Below are positions 1 through 11,061 of a stretch of 64,000 nt of DNA, piece by piece. Origin of the DNA: Symbiodinium natans (Eukaryota > Sar > Dinophyceae > Suessiales > Symbiodiniaceae); NCBI GenBank assembly GCA_905221605.1, contig CAJNDS010002167.1:419673-483672 (forward strand). Direction: 5' to 3'. Each line of letters starts with the position of its first letter. The first letter of the stretch is position 1. The position numbers were made by a program, and so were the translations under genes. The notes under the pieces were generated by a model that worked only from the letters and a program-made list of their open reading frames with translations, was not told the DNA's origin and did not search any database.

Positions 1-2332
1 CCTGCGAAAGTGACGCTTTAAGGGGCCGAAAATTAAAAGGAACAGCTATTGGGTTGCTAAGGCCGTTCCAATTCAGTCTGAGGCCTCCGAGTATTTGAGT
101 TGGGGAGGGGGGGAACACAAACAAAAAAACCTCATAAGGGTAATGGTAGGGATAAATATCGTTTGCTTCTTATGGGTTCTTAAGCAGAGGGTTTAGGGTT
201 TTGGGTTTAGGGTTTAGGGTTCAGGGTTTAGGGTTTCAGGCATGAACGGGACAGCCGCCCAAGCCGTGCAGCTGGCGAAGACGTGTCTCGGCGCTGGCTC
301 TCGGCTGGTGCAGCCGAGAGCAGTTCAGAGAGGTTGCCTCAAGTTTCGGCGTTAGGGTTTAGGGACACTCCCAAACCCTAAGCCCCAAAATCCTACACCC
401 CAGGTTTGGATTTTTAAGGTTTATAAGGTTTAGCACCTAAATGCTTAGAGAACCTCACATGGTATGACATGACCATAGGCTCCCAAGCGAGATCCGCCCA
501 AAGGAGCCAGCAACTAATAGGGCCCCAGCGTGGGAGCCTTACTCGGTTTAGTGCTTAGGGTTTAGGGTTCAGGGTTTAGGGTTTAGGGTTTAGGCTGAGC
601 CTTGAACTTAGAGGGTTTGGGGCCAGCTAATGTCCCCCTCAAAGTTCCCTGATGGTGCCTCAATGCTGACCATCGGAGATCGCATGCAGCAAACGTAGGT
701 TCAGGGGCAGAAGTTGGGATGGTCCCCCTTATGCTAACAGTCCTTGATAGGGGAACATGCCAGGGTACAAGGAGGGACCTGAATCTTAAGCTCCCTTCAG
801 GTCCGACCTGAATCTTATCCCCTATATATTAGCCCCTATATATATACATATATATATATATACATATATATATATGTACTTTATATAGTCCCTATGTACT
901 AAAGTAGCCCCTAAATAGCCCTGAGGTCCCGTAGAAGGGTCTCTCCTTTGGTCTCTCCTTTAATCCATCGCAGCCCCAGTAAAAGCGCACAAGGCGACAT
1001 GCCGTCATTGAAGCTTGCCTGCATCCCCAAAGGATCCATGTACCTATATAGTATATACTTGGGCCTTAAAGGGGTTCCTATATAGTAGCTTTGGGGCCCA
1101 AGAATATACTATATAGGTACATGGATCCTTTGGGATCAGAGAGGGTCACCTAAACAGGTCGAGTGAAGCCCCCCACAGCCGAATCTTATGCGTCCTTGCT
1201 TCCGTCCCCTGAGCATTGCTAGTCGGGTGGCGAGCCTATCTCATGAAGTGAGTCTATGAGTAGAAGAACCAACTGTTTTTCCCAGGAAGCCCCGATGTCT
1301 GTGCTACTTTGTTTCTTGGAGGTCAAGGGCAGGTGGGTTACAACTTTGAAATGTTAGGGTGGTAGAGGTAGAAGGTGTTTGCTGACGTTCGCAATGAGAC
1401 CATTTGCTGCATGTTACATGTCGACAGTATTCAGTCCTGACATTTGTTGCTCCAGCACCAACTCGCACCCCGATATAGATCCTAGACCCTCAACCTAGGC
1501 GTTACGTGGAAACCCCATTGGTTCGAGTTCTGGGGTTTTGGGACTAAGTTTTCGGCCTACACGCTGAGTGTTGTACGTCTGCTGGGCTATTCAGGACACT
1601 GTGACTGTTTTGTTGTAGGGGGCGAGGGGTGCGGTGGGATCCTGTGCAAGCCAAAGTTGCCGGGTGTCGTAAACACATATTTCGCGGGGCGCGCCTTTAG
1701 GATCCATTGCCGGGCTTTTTCGTCCCGTTTAAGCTCATCCCTTTTCAAGTCATGTAAAACCCGTGGACCGCTTCAAGAAGAAGCACTAACCAGCTTCAAC
1801 TGTTGAGGGGAAGAGGGGGGGGGGGGGGGGTAGGGGGTGTGGGGTGGGGGGGGGAAGGGTGGTAGGGGGGGTGGGGGGGGTGGGGGGTAGAGTTGTTTGA
1901 GCCCCCACACCCTTCAATTCCTGGAGCTGAGGATTCCGGAACCTCCATGCTTGTCGGCCCGAAGACAGAGGCAGGCGACGAGGGTTTGTAAAGATCCGTA
2001 CTGTTACAGCCTCTGCCACTGCCACGGCTACTTCTGCTGCTACCACTAGTACTAGTCGAAGTACAACGAATCAATACACGAAGTGTCAGGGAGTTGTTTT
2101 ATAAGAGCCGGCCTCACCATCGCGTCGTCTGCAGTTTCAGCACAGCCGACACATGGATTCGTTTAACGGGCAATGCTTCAACGAATGCTATCTCCTGTTT
2201 ATGTAACCCACACACGCCCCAACTGCCCTCAAAGCGAGGGACGTGATTGAAACCGAGCCTTGAACCCCAAGTCACAGCTCGTCGTGTTTCATGGATGTAG
2301 CCTCCCTACACCCCCCCCCCAACTACAACTTA
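1..2332. other. repeat-rich stretch, no confident gene
   Basis: The stretch holds interspersed TTTAGGG tracts (about 184-240 and 545-595), an AT microsatellite near 838-885, a long G-rich run with short T interruptions near 1813-1885, and the inverted-repeat element listed separately. One open segment at 627-698 lies between an AG and a GT (peptide core KFPDGASMLTIGDR) and could be an exon, but no neighbour in matching phase was found. No rRNA, tRNA or protein family was recognised. Confidence 0.5.
1026..1134. repeat. 109-bp perfect-ended inverted-repeat element
   Basis: The two ends, CCCAAAGGATCCATGTACC and its reverse complement, pair almost without mismatch over about 45 bases per arm around a short loop. 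ATC lies next to both ends and may be a short target duplication. A decayed arm of the same family is visible near 61047-61075. The shape is that of a MITE or foldback element without coding capacity. Confidence 0.75.
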
Positions 2333-2428
2333 GTAGTAGAGTAGGTAACCTCTAACCTTTTTGGGTTAATGTATTCCCCTTATGATCCCAAAGGTTAACC
2401 TTTAAGACCCCTAGGTACTGGACAACAA
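2333..2428. repeat. MITE-like element, family H
   Basis: A roughly 95-bp unit (TAGTAGTAGAGTAGGTAACC at one end, CCTAGGTACTGGACAAC at the other) recurs with high similarity at about 43781-43888, inside an intron of the membrane-protein gene. Internal arms AACCTTTTTGGGTTAA and CAAAGGTTAACC are partly complementary. Two dispersed copies support a mobile non-coding repeat. Confidence 0.65.
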
Positions 2429-3499
2429 ACACAACTCCCAAAGCAGCTCCCCCAACACAGAAAACAAAAGCTCAGACCAAACCTTCCAGACGCGGTTTGG
2501 GGTTCAGGGTTTAGGGTTGAGGCGGGTTGCTTCATTTCGGTCATATAATTAAGAACTTGCAGCAGAATCAAAGCACACTTCTACTTTTTTATTTGTTGCC
2601 GTTGTCTCAGTTGTGGGGTCGTGGGGCATCGTGGGGCGGGATAAACGAGACGGAAAAAGACAGGAGAGAGAGAGAGAGAGAGACAGCAATTCTTGGGCTG
2701 ATACCAGTTCAGCCATTGTGGCCGGAGGCCCAGACTCTGGGTTTAGTTCAGCTTAGGGCTTGTGCCATGTTCCGTCAGCAGAAAACAGGCCCCGAGGTTG
2801 TGGTAATACTTCCCTAACTCTTATTTACCAACTTCAATGCATCGGCGGTAATGTTCTCTTTCCCAAGAAGTTCATCTGGAAGCTTCTCCGCACAACCTCA
2901 ACTCTATTGATTGGGAGTTTTGACGATGCTTGGCAGGGTAGACTCGGTTAGATGGTTAGTCCATTCAGGTCTTGTTGTGCAGTCCTGGTTTAGGAGCATG
3001 GCTGCAACTTCACCTTGTGATGCGGCTGACAAACTCCCCTCCCTTCCCCCAATGGCCGCGGCCAAAGCTCAAAGGTTGGCACCCTCATCCAGCTCGACAA
3101 GAGGACTGGCCGTTGGCAAGTCGACCTAGGCTCGCTTGTCTATGTCCTGGGGGGTCGTGGTTTCGGTGCACACCCCCTCCTTACAACATAAGCCATGTGT
3201 GTCAGCCAGCCACACCACAGGCCCGGAAGTTAAGTCTGACACACTTCTGCGAACTCCCCAAGATTTCTGCACTCCGAGCGCGATGCCGCAGTTTGGGCAA
3301 GATCCGAAGCATCTCATTCCCGGGCCCTACACCCTGAACATCCCTGAGCCCCTTCCCAGGACTCTGCCCAAGTGCCCATCCGACCGCCAGAGAAGCGCCA
3401 GAGGAAGGAGGCGCAGCTGCTAAACCCTAAGCCGAGATGCTTCGTCATCTTCGTCCAAGTCTTGAGAGCCTGAACATCCCTAAGCCTTAAATTGCTTCA
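2429..3499. other. no recognised gene
   Basis: This is unique sequence with a GA microsatellite near 2664-2690 and one TTTAGGG fragment near 2500. Several short frames overlap on both strands, but none shows a recognisable domain, a clear start context or a partner exon. Confidence 0.45.
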
Positions 3500-4640
3500 G
3501 GGTTTAGGGCCTTGGGCCGTTCGATCCTGCCAGTTTCCGCGAGACCGAAGCACATGCGCATGACAAGTAGCAACCTGAGCCTGTGCAGTTGCGTCAAAAC
3601 TCGCAACTTCCAGCAGCTGCTTTGCCCATCTTCTGTGTGTGTGTGCCTCTCCTGCTCGGCCTGCTTGTTTGCCATAGGGAAGAGGCGAGCAGCAAAGCCA
3701 TGCCAGGCTGTCCGCCGAAGTCGCCGAAAGGGTGACAAGGATGAGCCCGAGAGCCTGGGAAACCCCAGCACGGAAAGAGTGTCATCCACTTTTTCAAATC
3801 CGTGGTGTCCATGACTTGCCCGTGCAGTTGGGTGTTTTGCACTTGCCAGACTTGGGAACTTCCCAAGCACTCGCTGCAAGTATCATCAAAGAGCTGCTGT
3901 ACTACGACATGACTGACTCGGTCGACACAAACTTGGTCACAAACTTGGCCAGATTTTGGGAGAAGGTTTGGAATGAGTACAGCCGGACAGGTGCCACTTT
4001 CCAATTTGACGTTGGGTATGGTTGTCAACGCCCAGTCGCCTCATGCCGAGTACCCACATCTTCGTTTCAAGGCTGCAAACACAAGACACTTCATTCCCGT
4101 CCTCGCCCAGATTTGCCAAGAATTTCTTGGGAGCAAGCAGCCAAAAGTTCGAGCCGAGGCAGCAGAGGTACTGAAACAGTTTTTTATGATGTCCTCGACC
4201 TTTGTGACTATGTTCCTTCGGAGAGACAGCGCAAGAAGCTGGAGAAACTGTGGCGGGGCTTTCTGAAGAATTTCCAGTGGCTCAGTGAAAAAGCAGCCAA
4301 GAAGTCCCTGAAGCTTTACGATCGAACCCCGAAGTTTCACTACTCCTCACATCTGCCTGCTCAGGCATATCTTTTTAAACCCGCGAAAGTCATGGACTTC
4401 CAAGAATGAAGATTTTGTGGGCTCTGTGGCAGAAGTTGCTGCATCATGTGCATTCGGCGCTCGAGCCCCGGCGCTGTCGTTGAAAGTCGCAGACAAGATG
4501 CGATTTTACATGCATTTCCTGATGACCTTCCCAAACGCGAGCGGGCCCCCACGTCAAGTTGTGTATGTGTGTAGGAAATCAGCTTTGTTTTTTCCGGGGT
4601 TTTGCTCGACATTTCTTTGTTTTGCTCGAACTTGACTGAG
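3500..4640 (+). pseudogene. frameshifted relic of a repeated dinoflagellate protein family
   Basis: Coding-like sequence runs through three frames in series. A frame with LVTNLARFWEKVWNEY ends near 3990. A second frame carries YPHLRFKAANTRHFIP and LKQFF (about 4050-4190). The first frame resumes with FYDVLDLCDY, LWRGFLKNFQWL and TPKFHYSSHLPAQA (to 4409). It then shifts again to EDFVGSVAEVAASC and KMRFYMHFLM. The segments follow one another without gaps, as in one protein broken by at least three indels. The pattern (KAANTRHFIP, a CxALxxF-like helix, TPKxHYxxHL, EDFxG) resembles a very abundant Suessiales ORF family of unknown function. That recognition is from memory and is tentative. Undetected introns instead of indels cannot be excluded. 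Confidence 0.45.
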
Positions 4641-4894
4641 AGAGTGTATTGAAAAACGTGCCTGACCTTAAAATCTCAACTCCAATCCCCAAACCCCCTA
4701 AACCCCTAACTAAACCTCTAAACTGGATACACTGTCGAAACTCCCAAACCCTTGACCGCCTGACTATGTCATCATCCTGCCCTACGAGCTGAACAACGAT
4801 TGCTGGCAGAGGCAGCGGTCAGGTTTTTGGGAAGTTAGTTCTGGGCTTTCGGGATTGAGGCACTACTTCTCGGTTCTTTTTATGTTGTCAATTT

Positions 4895-5945
4895 GTGCCG
4901 CGCAGGGGTTGGTTTCAATCCCGGGGCTGTTTCTGTTTATACAGGCTGTGTTTGCGTGCCTTGCAGGGTTGGTCTCAATGCCGGCCTTTTGCGTTGTTGA
5001 TTACAGTATGTACTCAAGTCTGTTTGCGCCGCACGGTTGGAATCAATCCCGGTGGATGTTTACGCATATGTTGTGTCTATATGCCACGCAGGTGTTAGTC
5101 TCAATCCCGGTGGCGTTTGTGCTGTCATGTACTTGTGCTGCTGTAAAAATTGTCCAAGCAGGGGTTGGACTCAATCCCGGTGGGTTTCTGTTCTACGTTT
5201 GCATCAGTCTGTGTGCCGTGCAGGGGTAGGAACTCCCGGTGGCCGGGGTTGGTCTCAATCCCGGTGGCCTTTTGCTTTATGCACTTATGTTGTGTCTGTC
5301 TGCCACGCAGGGGTGGGACTCAATCCCGGTGCTCAATCCCGGCGGCCGTTTATGGTCTGTGCTTGTGCTTGTTGGCCTTTGTGTTATGCGATTATGTTTG
5401 CGTTTGTCTGCCCACGCGTTGGTTGGACTCAATCCCGGTGGCCGTTTGCACGCAAGCAGTGGTCTCAGTGCCGGCGGCCGTCTGGCTGCGTACTTATGCT
5501 TGTGTCTAAGTAATTGTCCACGCAGGGCTTGGTGTCAATCCCGGGGGCTTGTTGTGATGCGCACGTGTGCTTGCGTTTAGACACTCCGCGCAGGGGGAGG
5601 TCTGGGCCGTTTGTACTATTATACACTCCTTATTGTGCCTATGTGTCCACGCAGGCCCGGTGGCCTCTTGTATTATCAGCTTGTGTTTGCGCTTGTCTGT
5701 CCACGCAGGGGTTGGACTCAATCCCGGTGGCTGTTTGTACCATATGTACTTATGCTTGCGTTGTTTATCCATGTTGGCGTCAGTCCTGGCAGTGGTATTT
5801 TGTTTTGGTTTAGCCCTTCTTCTCGTCGTGTCTCTATGTGCCTCGCAGGGGTTGGTTTCAATCCCGGTGGACTTTTGTCTTTGTCATGCTTGCGTCTGTC
5901 TGTGTATTCTTATCAAGGGTTGGCCTCAATCCCGGTTCAAGGGTT
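4895..5945 (+). repeat. irregular array of about 18 units sharing a 20-25 bp core
   Basis: A core close to GGGTTGGACTCAATCCCGG returns about every 45-70 bases, preceded by CCACGCAG-like sequence and separated by T/G-rich spacers such as TTTGCGTTTGTCTG. Cores are better conserved than spacers. The spacers share composition and partial sequence, so the array looks like a diverged minisatellite with period near 60-65. Frames through it are low-complexity translations (NPGG, SQSRW) and are not taken as genes. Confidence 0.75.
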
Positions 5946-6712
5946 TATAAGGTTTAGGGAGTTTAGGGTTTAGGGTTCTGGGTTTGGGGCTTATAGGGTT
6001 TGGGGCTATATAGGGTTTGTAAGTTTAGGGAACCCTGAACCCTAGGCCTGCGGCTCTCAAGAAGTTTGTGGTTTGCAGTTTATAAAGTTGAGGCTTGGTG
6101 ATTCCTCTCCCTTCCCCCCCCGGCCTTCCCCCCCCCCCCCACCTCTGGAGGCACAAGTTTAGGATCTTAAAATACCCTGAACCCTAAACCCGAAGCCTTG
6201 TAGGGCTCAGGGCACCCTAAACCATGCAAACAAACCCAGTCCTTTCAATGTGGGCCATTGCAATGGTTTATCATAAGTTTAAGCCCTATAAACCGTAAAC
6301 CCCAGTCCTTAAACCCCAAACCAGGAGGGACCCCAATCCTGCAACCCTCAGATGCTCTAATCCCTGGCTGTTGGCAGTCGGATGCGCAGTGCTGCGCTGC
6401 TGCCGGGCTGTGCTGCTGCGTCTGCGATGAGGAGGCCGCTGTCTGGAAGCCGGGGTTTGGGATGGCTTGGGGCGTTTTTGGCGACTTGCAGCTTCGGTCT
6501 AATTTTGCGAGATCACATTTAGAGACATGCTAAGGAATGGGCTGTCAGTCAGAGCAGGGGTATTCAGAAGCCATTCACGTCTCTACATCACGAGGCCTGA
6601 GAGCTCAATGGTAGGAGCCCCTCACATTCCGCGCTCAGCCCAGGAGCACCAAGTGAACAAGTGTGATCACATTATGTTTGACCTTGCCACAGCTACGTTC
6701 TCTTCTCTAGCC
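5946..6712. other. degenerate telomere-like repeats and unassigned sequence
   Basis: TTTAGGG and CCCTAAA variants fill 5945-6060 and 6165-6345, with C-runs near 6113-6140. A G/C-rich unique stretch (6370-6540) precedes the charged gene and may be its 5' region. No promoter element could be recognised. Confidence 0.45.
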
Positions 6713-7812
6713 ATGGATGAGGAGGAGCGAAAGAGGGCTTACAAGAGGAAGAGGAACCAGAGGAAATGCAGGAGGCAGAGGAACGAGGACTTCATCGCCC
6801 ACAAGAAAATCCAGGCTGCTGAGGCTGAAACTCAGAGGCTGAGGGCAAACGCGCCGGAAGATGCAGAGTCGAGCGAGAATGAGCTGGACTTGTGGGCCTT
6901 GCTCGGGCAGCCTGACAGAGCCACTAGTAGTTCTTCACGCCTGCCCGCCACCGTTCAGTCTGAGGAGGAAAGTTGCAAGAGGAGGCGGCTCTTCGTTCTG
7001 AGATTGAGCCTGTCACTTTGGAGCCCGCTGATGAGGAAGTCATTCCGACACAGCTTGGGACTGGGCCTGAGGTCACTGTGCCGGAGACTGAGCCTGAAGG
7101 TCCAACGTGCCGGAGACTGAGCCTGAAGTTCGGGCCCAGGAGGTCACTGCGCCTCTGGTTCAGCAGGTCGCTTTGCGGGAGACGGAGACTGAGCCTGAAG
7201 TTCCGGCCCAGCCTGAGACTGGGCCTGAGGTCGCTGTGCCGGAGGAGACTCCCCCAGCTGCCACCAAACTGGTTCGGTCCTCCACAGCAGACCGAGCCCT
7301 CCGCTGAGGCTGAGGCCGCTGAGGCAAAGCCTGAGGCCACTGTGGATGCGTCTTCCTCGTCATCGTCCTCTTCTTCTTCTTCTACTTCTAAGAAAAGAAC
7401 AAGTCGTTCTTCTTCATCTGCTTCTTCTTCTTCAGTTCCCAAGCAAGAGCGACGAATGTGTGATGCAGTCACTAATGTTTTGCGTGAGGTGTTCCCTAAG
7501 GCCACCTCTGCTGCTGCCAAAGCTGTTGCCAAGGCGTTTGCGAGGAGTGAGAGGGACAAGATCGAGGCAGAGGCTGAGGCTGAACAGAGGCGTCTGAGGG
7601 AGGCTGCAAAGGCCAGAGCAGCAAAGAAGAAGGCTGAGGAGGATGCCAAGGCTGCTCTGGAAACGCCTGCTCAGACCCGCCGGCGTCGGGAGGAGGAGGC
7701 TGAGGAGAGGGCGCGGCTGGCAGAGGCGAAGCGTCGCGGCCAGAATAGGGCCCGGTATCCGATTTTTGAAGAGATTCACCAGTATGAACAGACTCGGAAG
7801 CGCAATGCCTGA
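6713..7812 (+). pseudogene. charged low-complexity protein gene with frameshifts
   Basis: The likely start is ATG at 6713 in a GCCATGG context (MDEEERKRAYKRKRNQRKC). Reading continues to about 6970, where the acidic frame moves by one base (QEEAALRSEIEPV). It moves again near 7107 (VPETEPEVRAQEV) and back near 7300 (TEPSAEAEAAEAKPEA). It ends at 7812 after a serine run (7350-7440) and a long E/A/R/K-rich predicted coiled coil ending QYEQTRKRNA. The shift zone is made of tandem repeats coding PETEPEV and GPEV-like units, where slippage indels are expected. Either this copy is disabled, or indels within the repeat are tolerated or are sequence errors. The composition resembles a nuclear or RNA-associated scaffold, but no domain was identified. 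Confidence 0.5.
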
Positions 7813-8828
7813 GAGCAAGTTTTACATAGCTGCAATTTTATTTCATCAAAGCCTTTCTTGTTTTATCTCACCTGCAGGCTTGCATCTGGGGTTTACAGTG
7901 CGGTCTCAGCTCACTGACTTCTGGAGCAGAGATCCTATTCTCGCTCCGGGCTCAGGTGGCTTTGAAAATGATTGCATCACGTTGGCCTCACCTTTGCTGC
8001 TGCCAGTGAGTGCATGTGCCCAACCCCCAATCTTGCGCTTAGCCAAACAGGGTCGAGGAGTTCCAAATTCAAATGATTGAACTGCAGACACCCCCCCTAG
8101 ATAGGCCAGATAAGCAGTCCTTGGGATTCCAAACTGGGCGGATCCAACCCCCAGCCCCTCCCCCCCGCCCTTCCCCATTGGGGGTTTATATAGGTGTAGG
8201 TGTTTCGGATTTAGGGGTTTAGGGTTTGGGGGCTTCGGGCATCTGAGGCCGCAGCGCGGGTGTAAACCTTACTGCGTAGCTCAGCCCCAGGGTTTGTGGG
8301 CTAAACTTGCACTCGAAACCCGCAGCCCTCACCCTAAGCCTTGAAATCATAGGACCGCTCTTCTTAATCAAAGCCAAATCTGAACCTTGCAGGCTGCTTG
8401 CTGATAGCCTTCTTCGGCCTGAAGCCAGGACCGAGTGTTCCGTTGGTCTTTTGCTTATGGTTTAGGGTTTAGGCTTTGGGCTTTAGGCTTTAGGCTTTAG
8501 GGTTTAGGGTTTAGGGGTTTAGGGTTTAGGGTTTAGGGTTTAGGCTTTAGGCTTTAGGCTTTAGGCTTTAGGCTTTAGGGTTTAGGCTTTAGGGTTTAGG
8601 GTTTAGGGTTTAGGGTGCAGGGTGTAGGGTTTAGGGTCTAGGGTTTGGTAGGGGGAGAGACACATCTATCCATGCTTTTGGCTGTATGCTGTATGATGTC
8701 ATTTTCTATTGTTTCTTTTGGCCAGCCCTGTTAAACCCTGAACCCTTAAATTTAAACCCTTGAACCCCAATATATATATATATATATATAAGCAACCGAT
8801 TCTTGGTGTTTCTGTACCTGAACCCCAT
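7813..8828. repeat. TTTAGGG/TTTAGGC tract with flanking unique DNA
   Basis: The core is 8455-8650: TTTAGGG mixed with blocks of the variant TTTAGGC. A 60-base unique segment just upstream (8392-8440, after CCTTGCAG) is open with core LLADSLLRPEARTECS and a GT at its end, so it may be a single exon. It has no phase-matched neighbour. An AT microsatellite lies at 8770-8790. Confidence 0.6.
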
Positions 8829-8957
8829 GTCATGATCGTCATGGTCCCCGATCTCGCCGTCCGCCGCGTTTGTCATGATCGTCATGGTCCCCTATCTCGC
8901 CGTCCGCCAAGTTCGTCATGATCGTCATGGTGCCCTATCTCGCCGTCCGCCACGTTG
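8829..8957 (+). repeat. 43-bp minisatellite, three copies
   Basis: Three head-to-tail units start at 8829, 8872 and 8915, each beginning GTCATGATCGTCATGG and ending with CTCGCCGTCCGCC plus a short variable tail. Units differ at only a few positions, so the array is young. TCATGATCGTCATG-type palindromic sequence lies inside each unit. Confidence 0.9.
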
Positions 8958-10017
8958 TGTAGTATCCCCGACAAACCTCACTACATGTATATATATACAC
9001 ACATTAAACCATATAGTCGGTAATTTGAACCTACACCCTAAATCCTAAAGGGTCCGGGGTTTGGCAGGTTCAGTGGCTATAAGCTTACGTCCCATGATTT
9101 AAGGTGGGTTACGGCGTTGTCAGGGGGGATCGAGTTAAGGCTGAAATACACTCATGTTTGGTTGGACGGTGGTGAATTAATATAGGTGTATGGGGCAGGG
9201 TCTTGGGGTCCGCGAAGGGTTTTGGGTTTCAGGCAGAGGCCTTTCAGGTGGTTGTGTCTGCTGAAGCCAAGGCAGCGCGATCTGGTCGATGGGTGATGAT
9301 GCAAGTCCTGGATCCGAATACTTGCTCCTGGGATGCACGTTCGAACCGCGCGCTCTGCTCGGGCGAGAGTTCATTCATAGCTGCAAAGTCTACGCAGGCC
9401 TAAGGTATAATTACACGATGCGTGGCTCGATCCGCCGGTATATCTCCAATGCGCAAATGCCTCCACTCGAGATCAGGACCCACGCGCCTTGGAGCCAACA
9501 AAGATCGGCCTGTTCAATCACGCGTGATTGCGTGGCATATGCAAGTCTGCGTTTCCAAATGTGCGCGCTGATATACGTGCGCCTTCAAGGTCCTCCAACA
9601 GGGGGGGGAGGGGCGGTCGGATTCAACATGCAGGATGACACGTGCATGGGGGTGTCTAGAGCTGGTGTTGCATGCACTCAGATTCATGCACATGGCTCGA
9701 CTCCTGCGTCTGTCCGCTATACCTCGATCCATTAGGTGCCGAAGTGCGCGCCCTGGCCATCACACCAGCGACTTGGACTGCAGTACGTCATGCCTTGTGG
9801 TTATTGAATTCATGTGGCTGTATTGATCACCACTGATAGATCGATCGAGGTGCAATGCCATGCGCAAAGCCGGGTGAAGCAGTCCAGGAGCATCTTGCCA
9901 TCCTTGGAGCAGACAGACACAGGAAGCCCCGAATTCATTCTGAAACCCTTCAGCTGCATGCGTACGTGAGCTGAGGAAGCTCTACAAGAGTATGCTCTGA
10001 CATATCAAGCTAAGTTT
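8958..10017. other. unassigned unique sequence
   Basis: No telomere-like tract occurs here, unlike the flanks. A 148-codon frame at 9289-9735 has mixed composition and no domain and is not called. A segment at about 9888-9957 reads EQTDTGSPEFILKPFSC before a GTACGT donor-like site. The DTG could be the first catalytic loop of the aspartic protease whose 3' exons begin at 11.06 kb, but connecting exons were not found. Confidence 0.35.
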
Positions 10018-10275
10018 CTTGGACGTGGACTTGGACGTCGCCGGCGTGGGAGTGGGAGCGAGACCGAAACATTTTTGAGAGTCAGACTGAGTGTGGCTGA
10101 GAGGCGAGGGACGTGGACTTGGGCGTCGTTGTCGTTGATTTTCCTTTCTGCGATTTGAGAGTCAGAGTCAGAGTGAGTGTGGGGGCGAGGGGCTAGGATG
10201 TGGACTTGGGCATCGTTTACTTTCTTAGAAAGTGGGGCTGGGGAGTGAGAACGAAACAAATTTGAGAGTCAGAGT
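10018..10275 (+). repeat. diverged tandem repeat, about three copies
   Basis: Three imperfect units of roughly 80-100 bases contain GTGGACTTGG(A/G)CGTCG, GAGCGAGACCGAAACA-like and TTGAGAGTCAGAGTGAG blocks in the same order. The units differ by indels. No reading frame persists through them on the + strand. Confidence 0.7.
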
Positions 10276-10554
10276 GTGGGGCGAATCCGGGGCGAAAGCT
10301 TCAGAGTAAGAAGGGAGAAGCCATGGATACAATAAACGAAGTGTGCTTTGATTCTTGCGTTACATACACATGCGTTTTGAAGAAACCCGGGTTGAGGTTT
10401 CAGGGTAAGGGTGTAGGGTTTAGGGTTTAGGGTTTAGGGTTTAGGGTTTAGGGTTTAGGTTTCAGGGTTTAGGGTTTAGGGTTTAGGAGCCAACAGCTGT
10501 AATTTGAGCCCGCAGCCGAGTGTCGCGTCCTGAGCTTACCTTCTTAAGCTTAGT

Positions 10555-10660
10555 AACTTAGTAGCTGGATGAGTACACATTTACTTTTTTTTTGGATACT
10601 ATAAGCCAATATAGAACTGAAAGTGTACACTTTTTGGGGGGCGCAAGCCAGTAATGACTA
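10555..10660. repeat. MITE-like element, family E
   Basis: The unit begins CTTAGTAGCTGGATGAGTACAC and ends near GCGCAAGCCAGTAA. Copies at about 26785-26885 and 42003-42100 share TAGCTGAATGAG, TAGAACTGAAAGTGTAC and the closing CTCAGC(C)AG(C)AAG. ACTTTACAC and GTGTACACTT form the inverted arms. Three dispersed copies support an element of about 100 bp. Confidence 0.65.
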
Positions 10661-11061
10661 CAAACAGTATCGGTCAGAACATTCCGATTTCCAGGGTAAA
10701 GCCTGCAAAATAGAAGGCGCTTTGGAGCAGAAGACCCCACATCTGACTCCTACTCGTGAAAACCTACCTTAAACATTTTTAAATGAACGGTTTAGGGTTT
10801 AGGGTGTAGGGGTTAGGGTTCAGGGATTAGGGTGTCGGGTTCACGATACCTTTTTCTTCTTTTGGCGGGTCTCTGAATTTACAGTTTGCTGAAGGAGCCT
10901 TCAAAGAAATGCGAAATTGCTCTTAAAAGGTAAACTCCAGCTTTCAGGCATCGCTTTTAAGGGGCCTCAGACCCTGGACCCTAAACCTTACTACCTACAG
11001 TTTAGAAGAAACTACCCCTTTATTAATGGGTATAACCCATAAAACCGACCCAGAGTTCCAG

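Noticed and set aside
1490-1545. GGTTCGAGTTC resembling a tRNA B box
   Set aside because: No matching A box, anticodon arm or acceptor stem can be drawn around it.
4895-5945. CRISPR-like repeat-spacer layout
   Set aside because: Core copies vary, spacers are related to each other and of unequal length, and the genome is eukaryotic.
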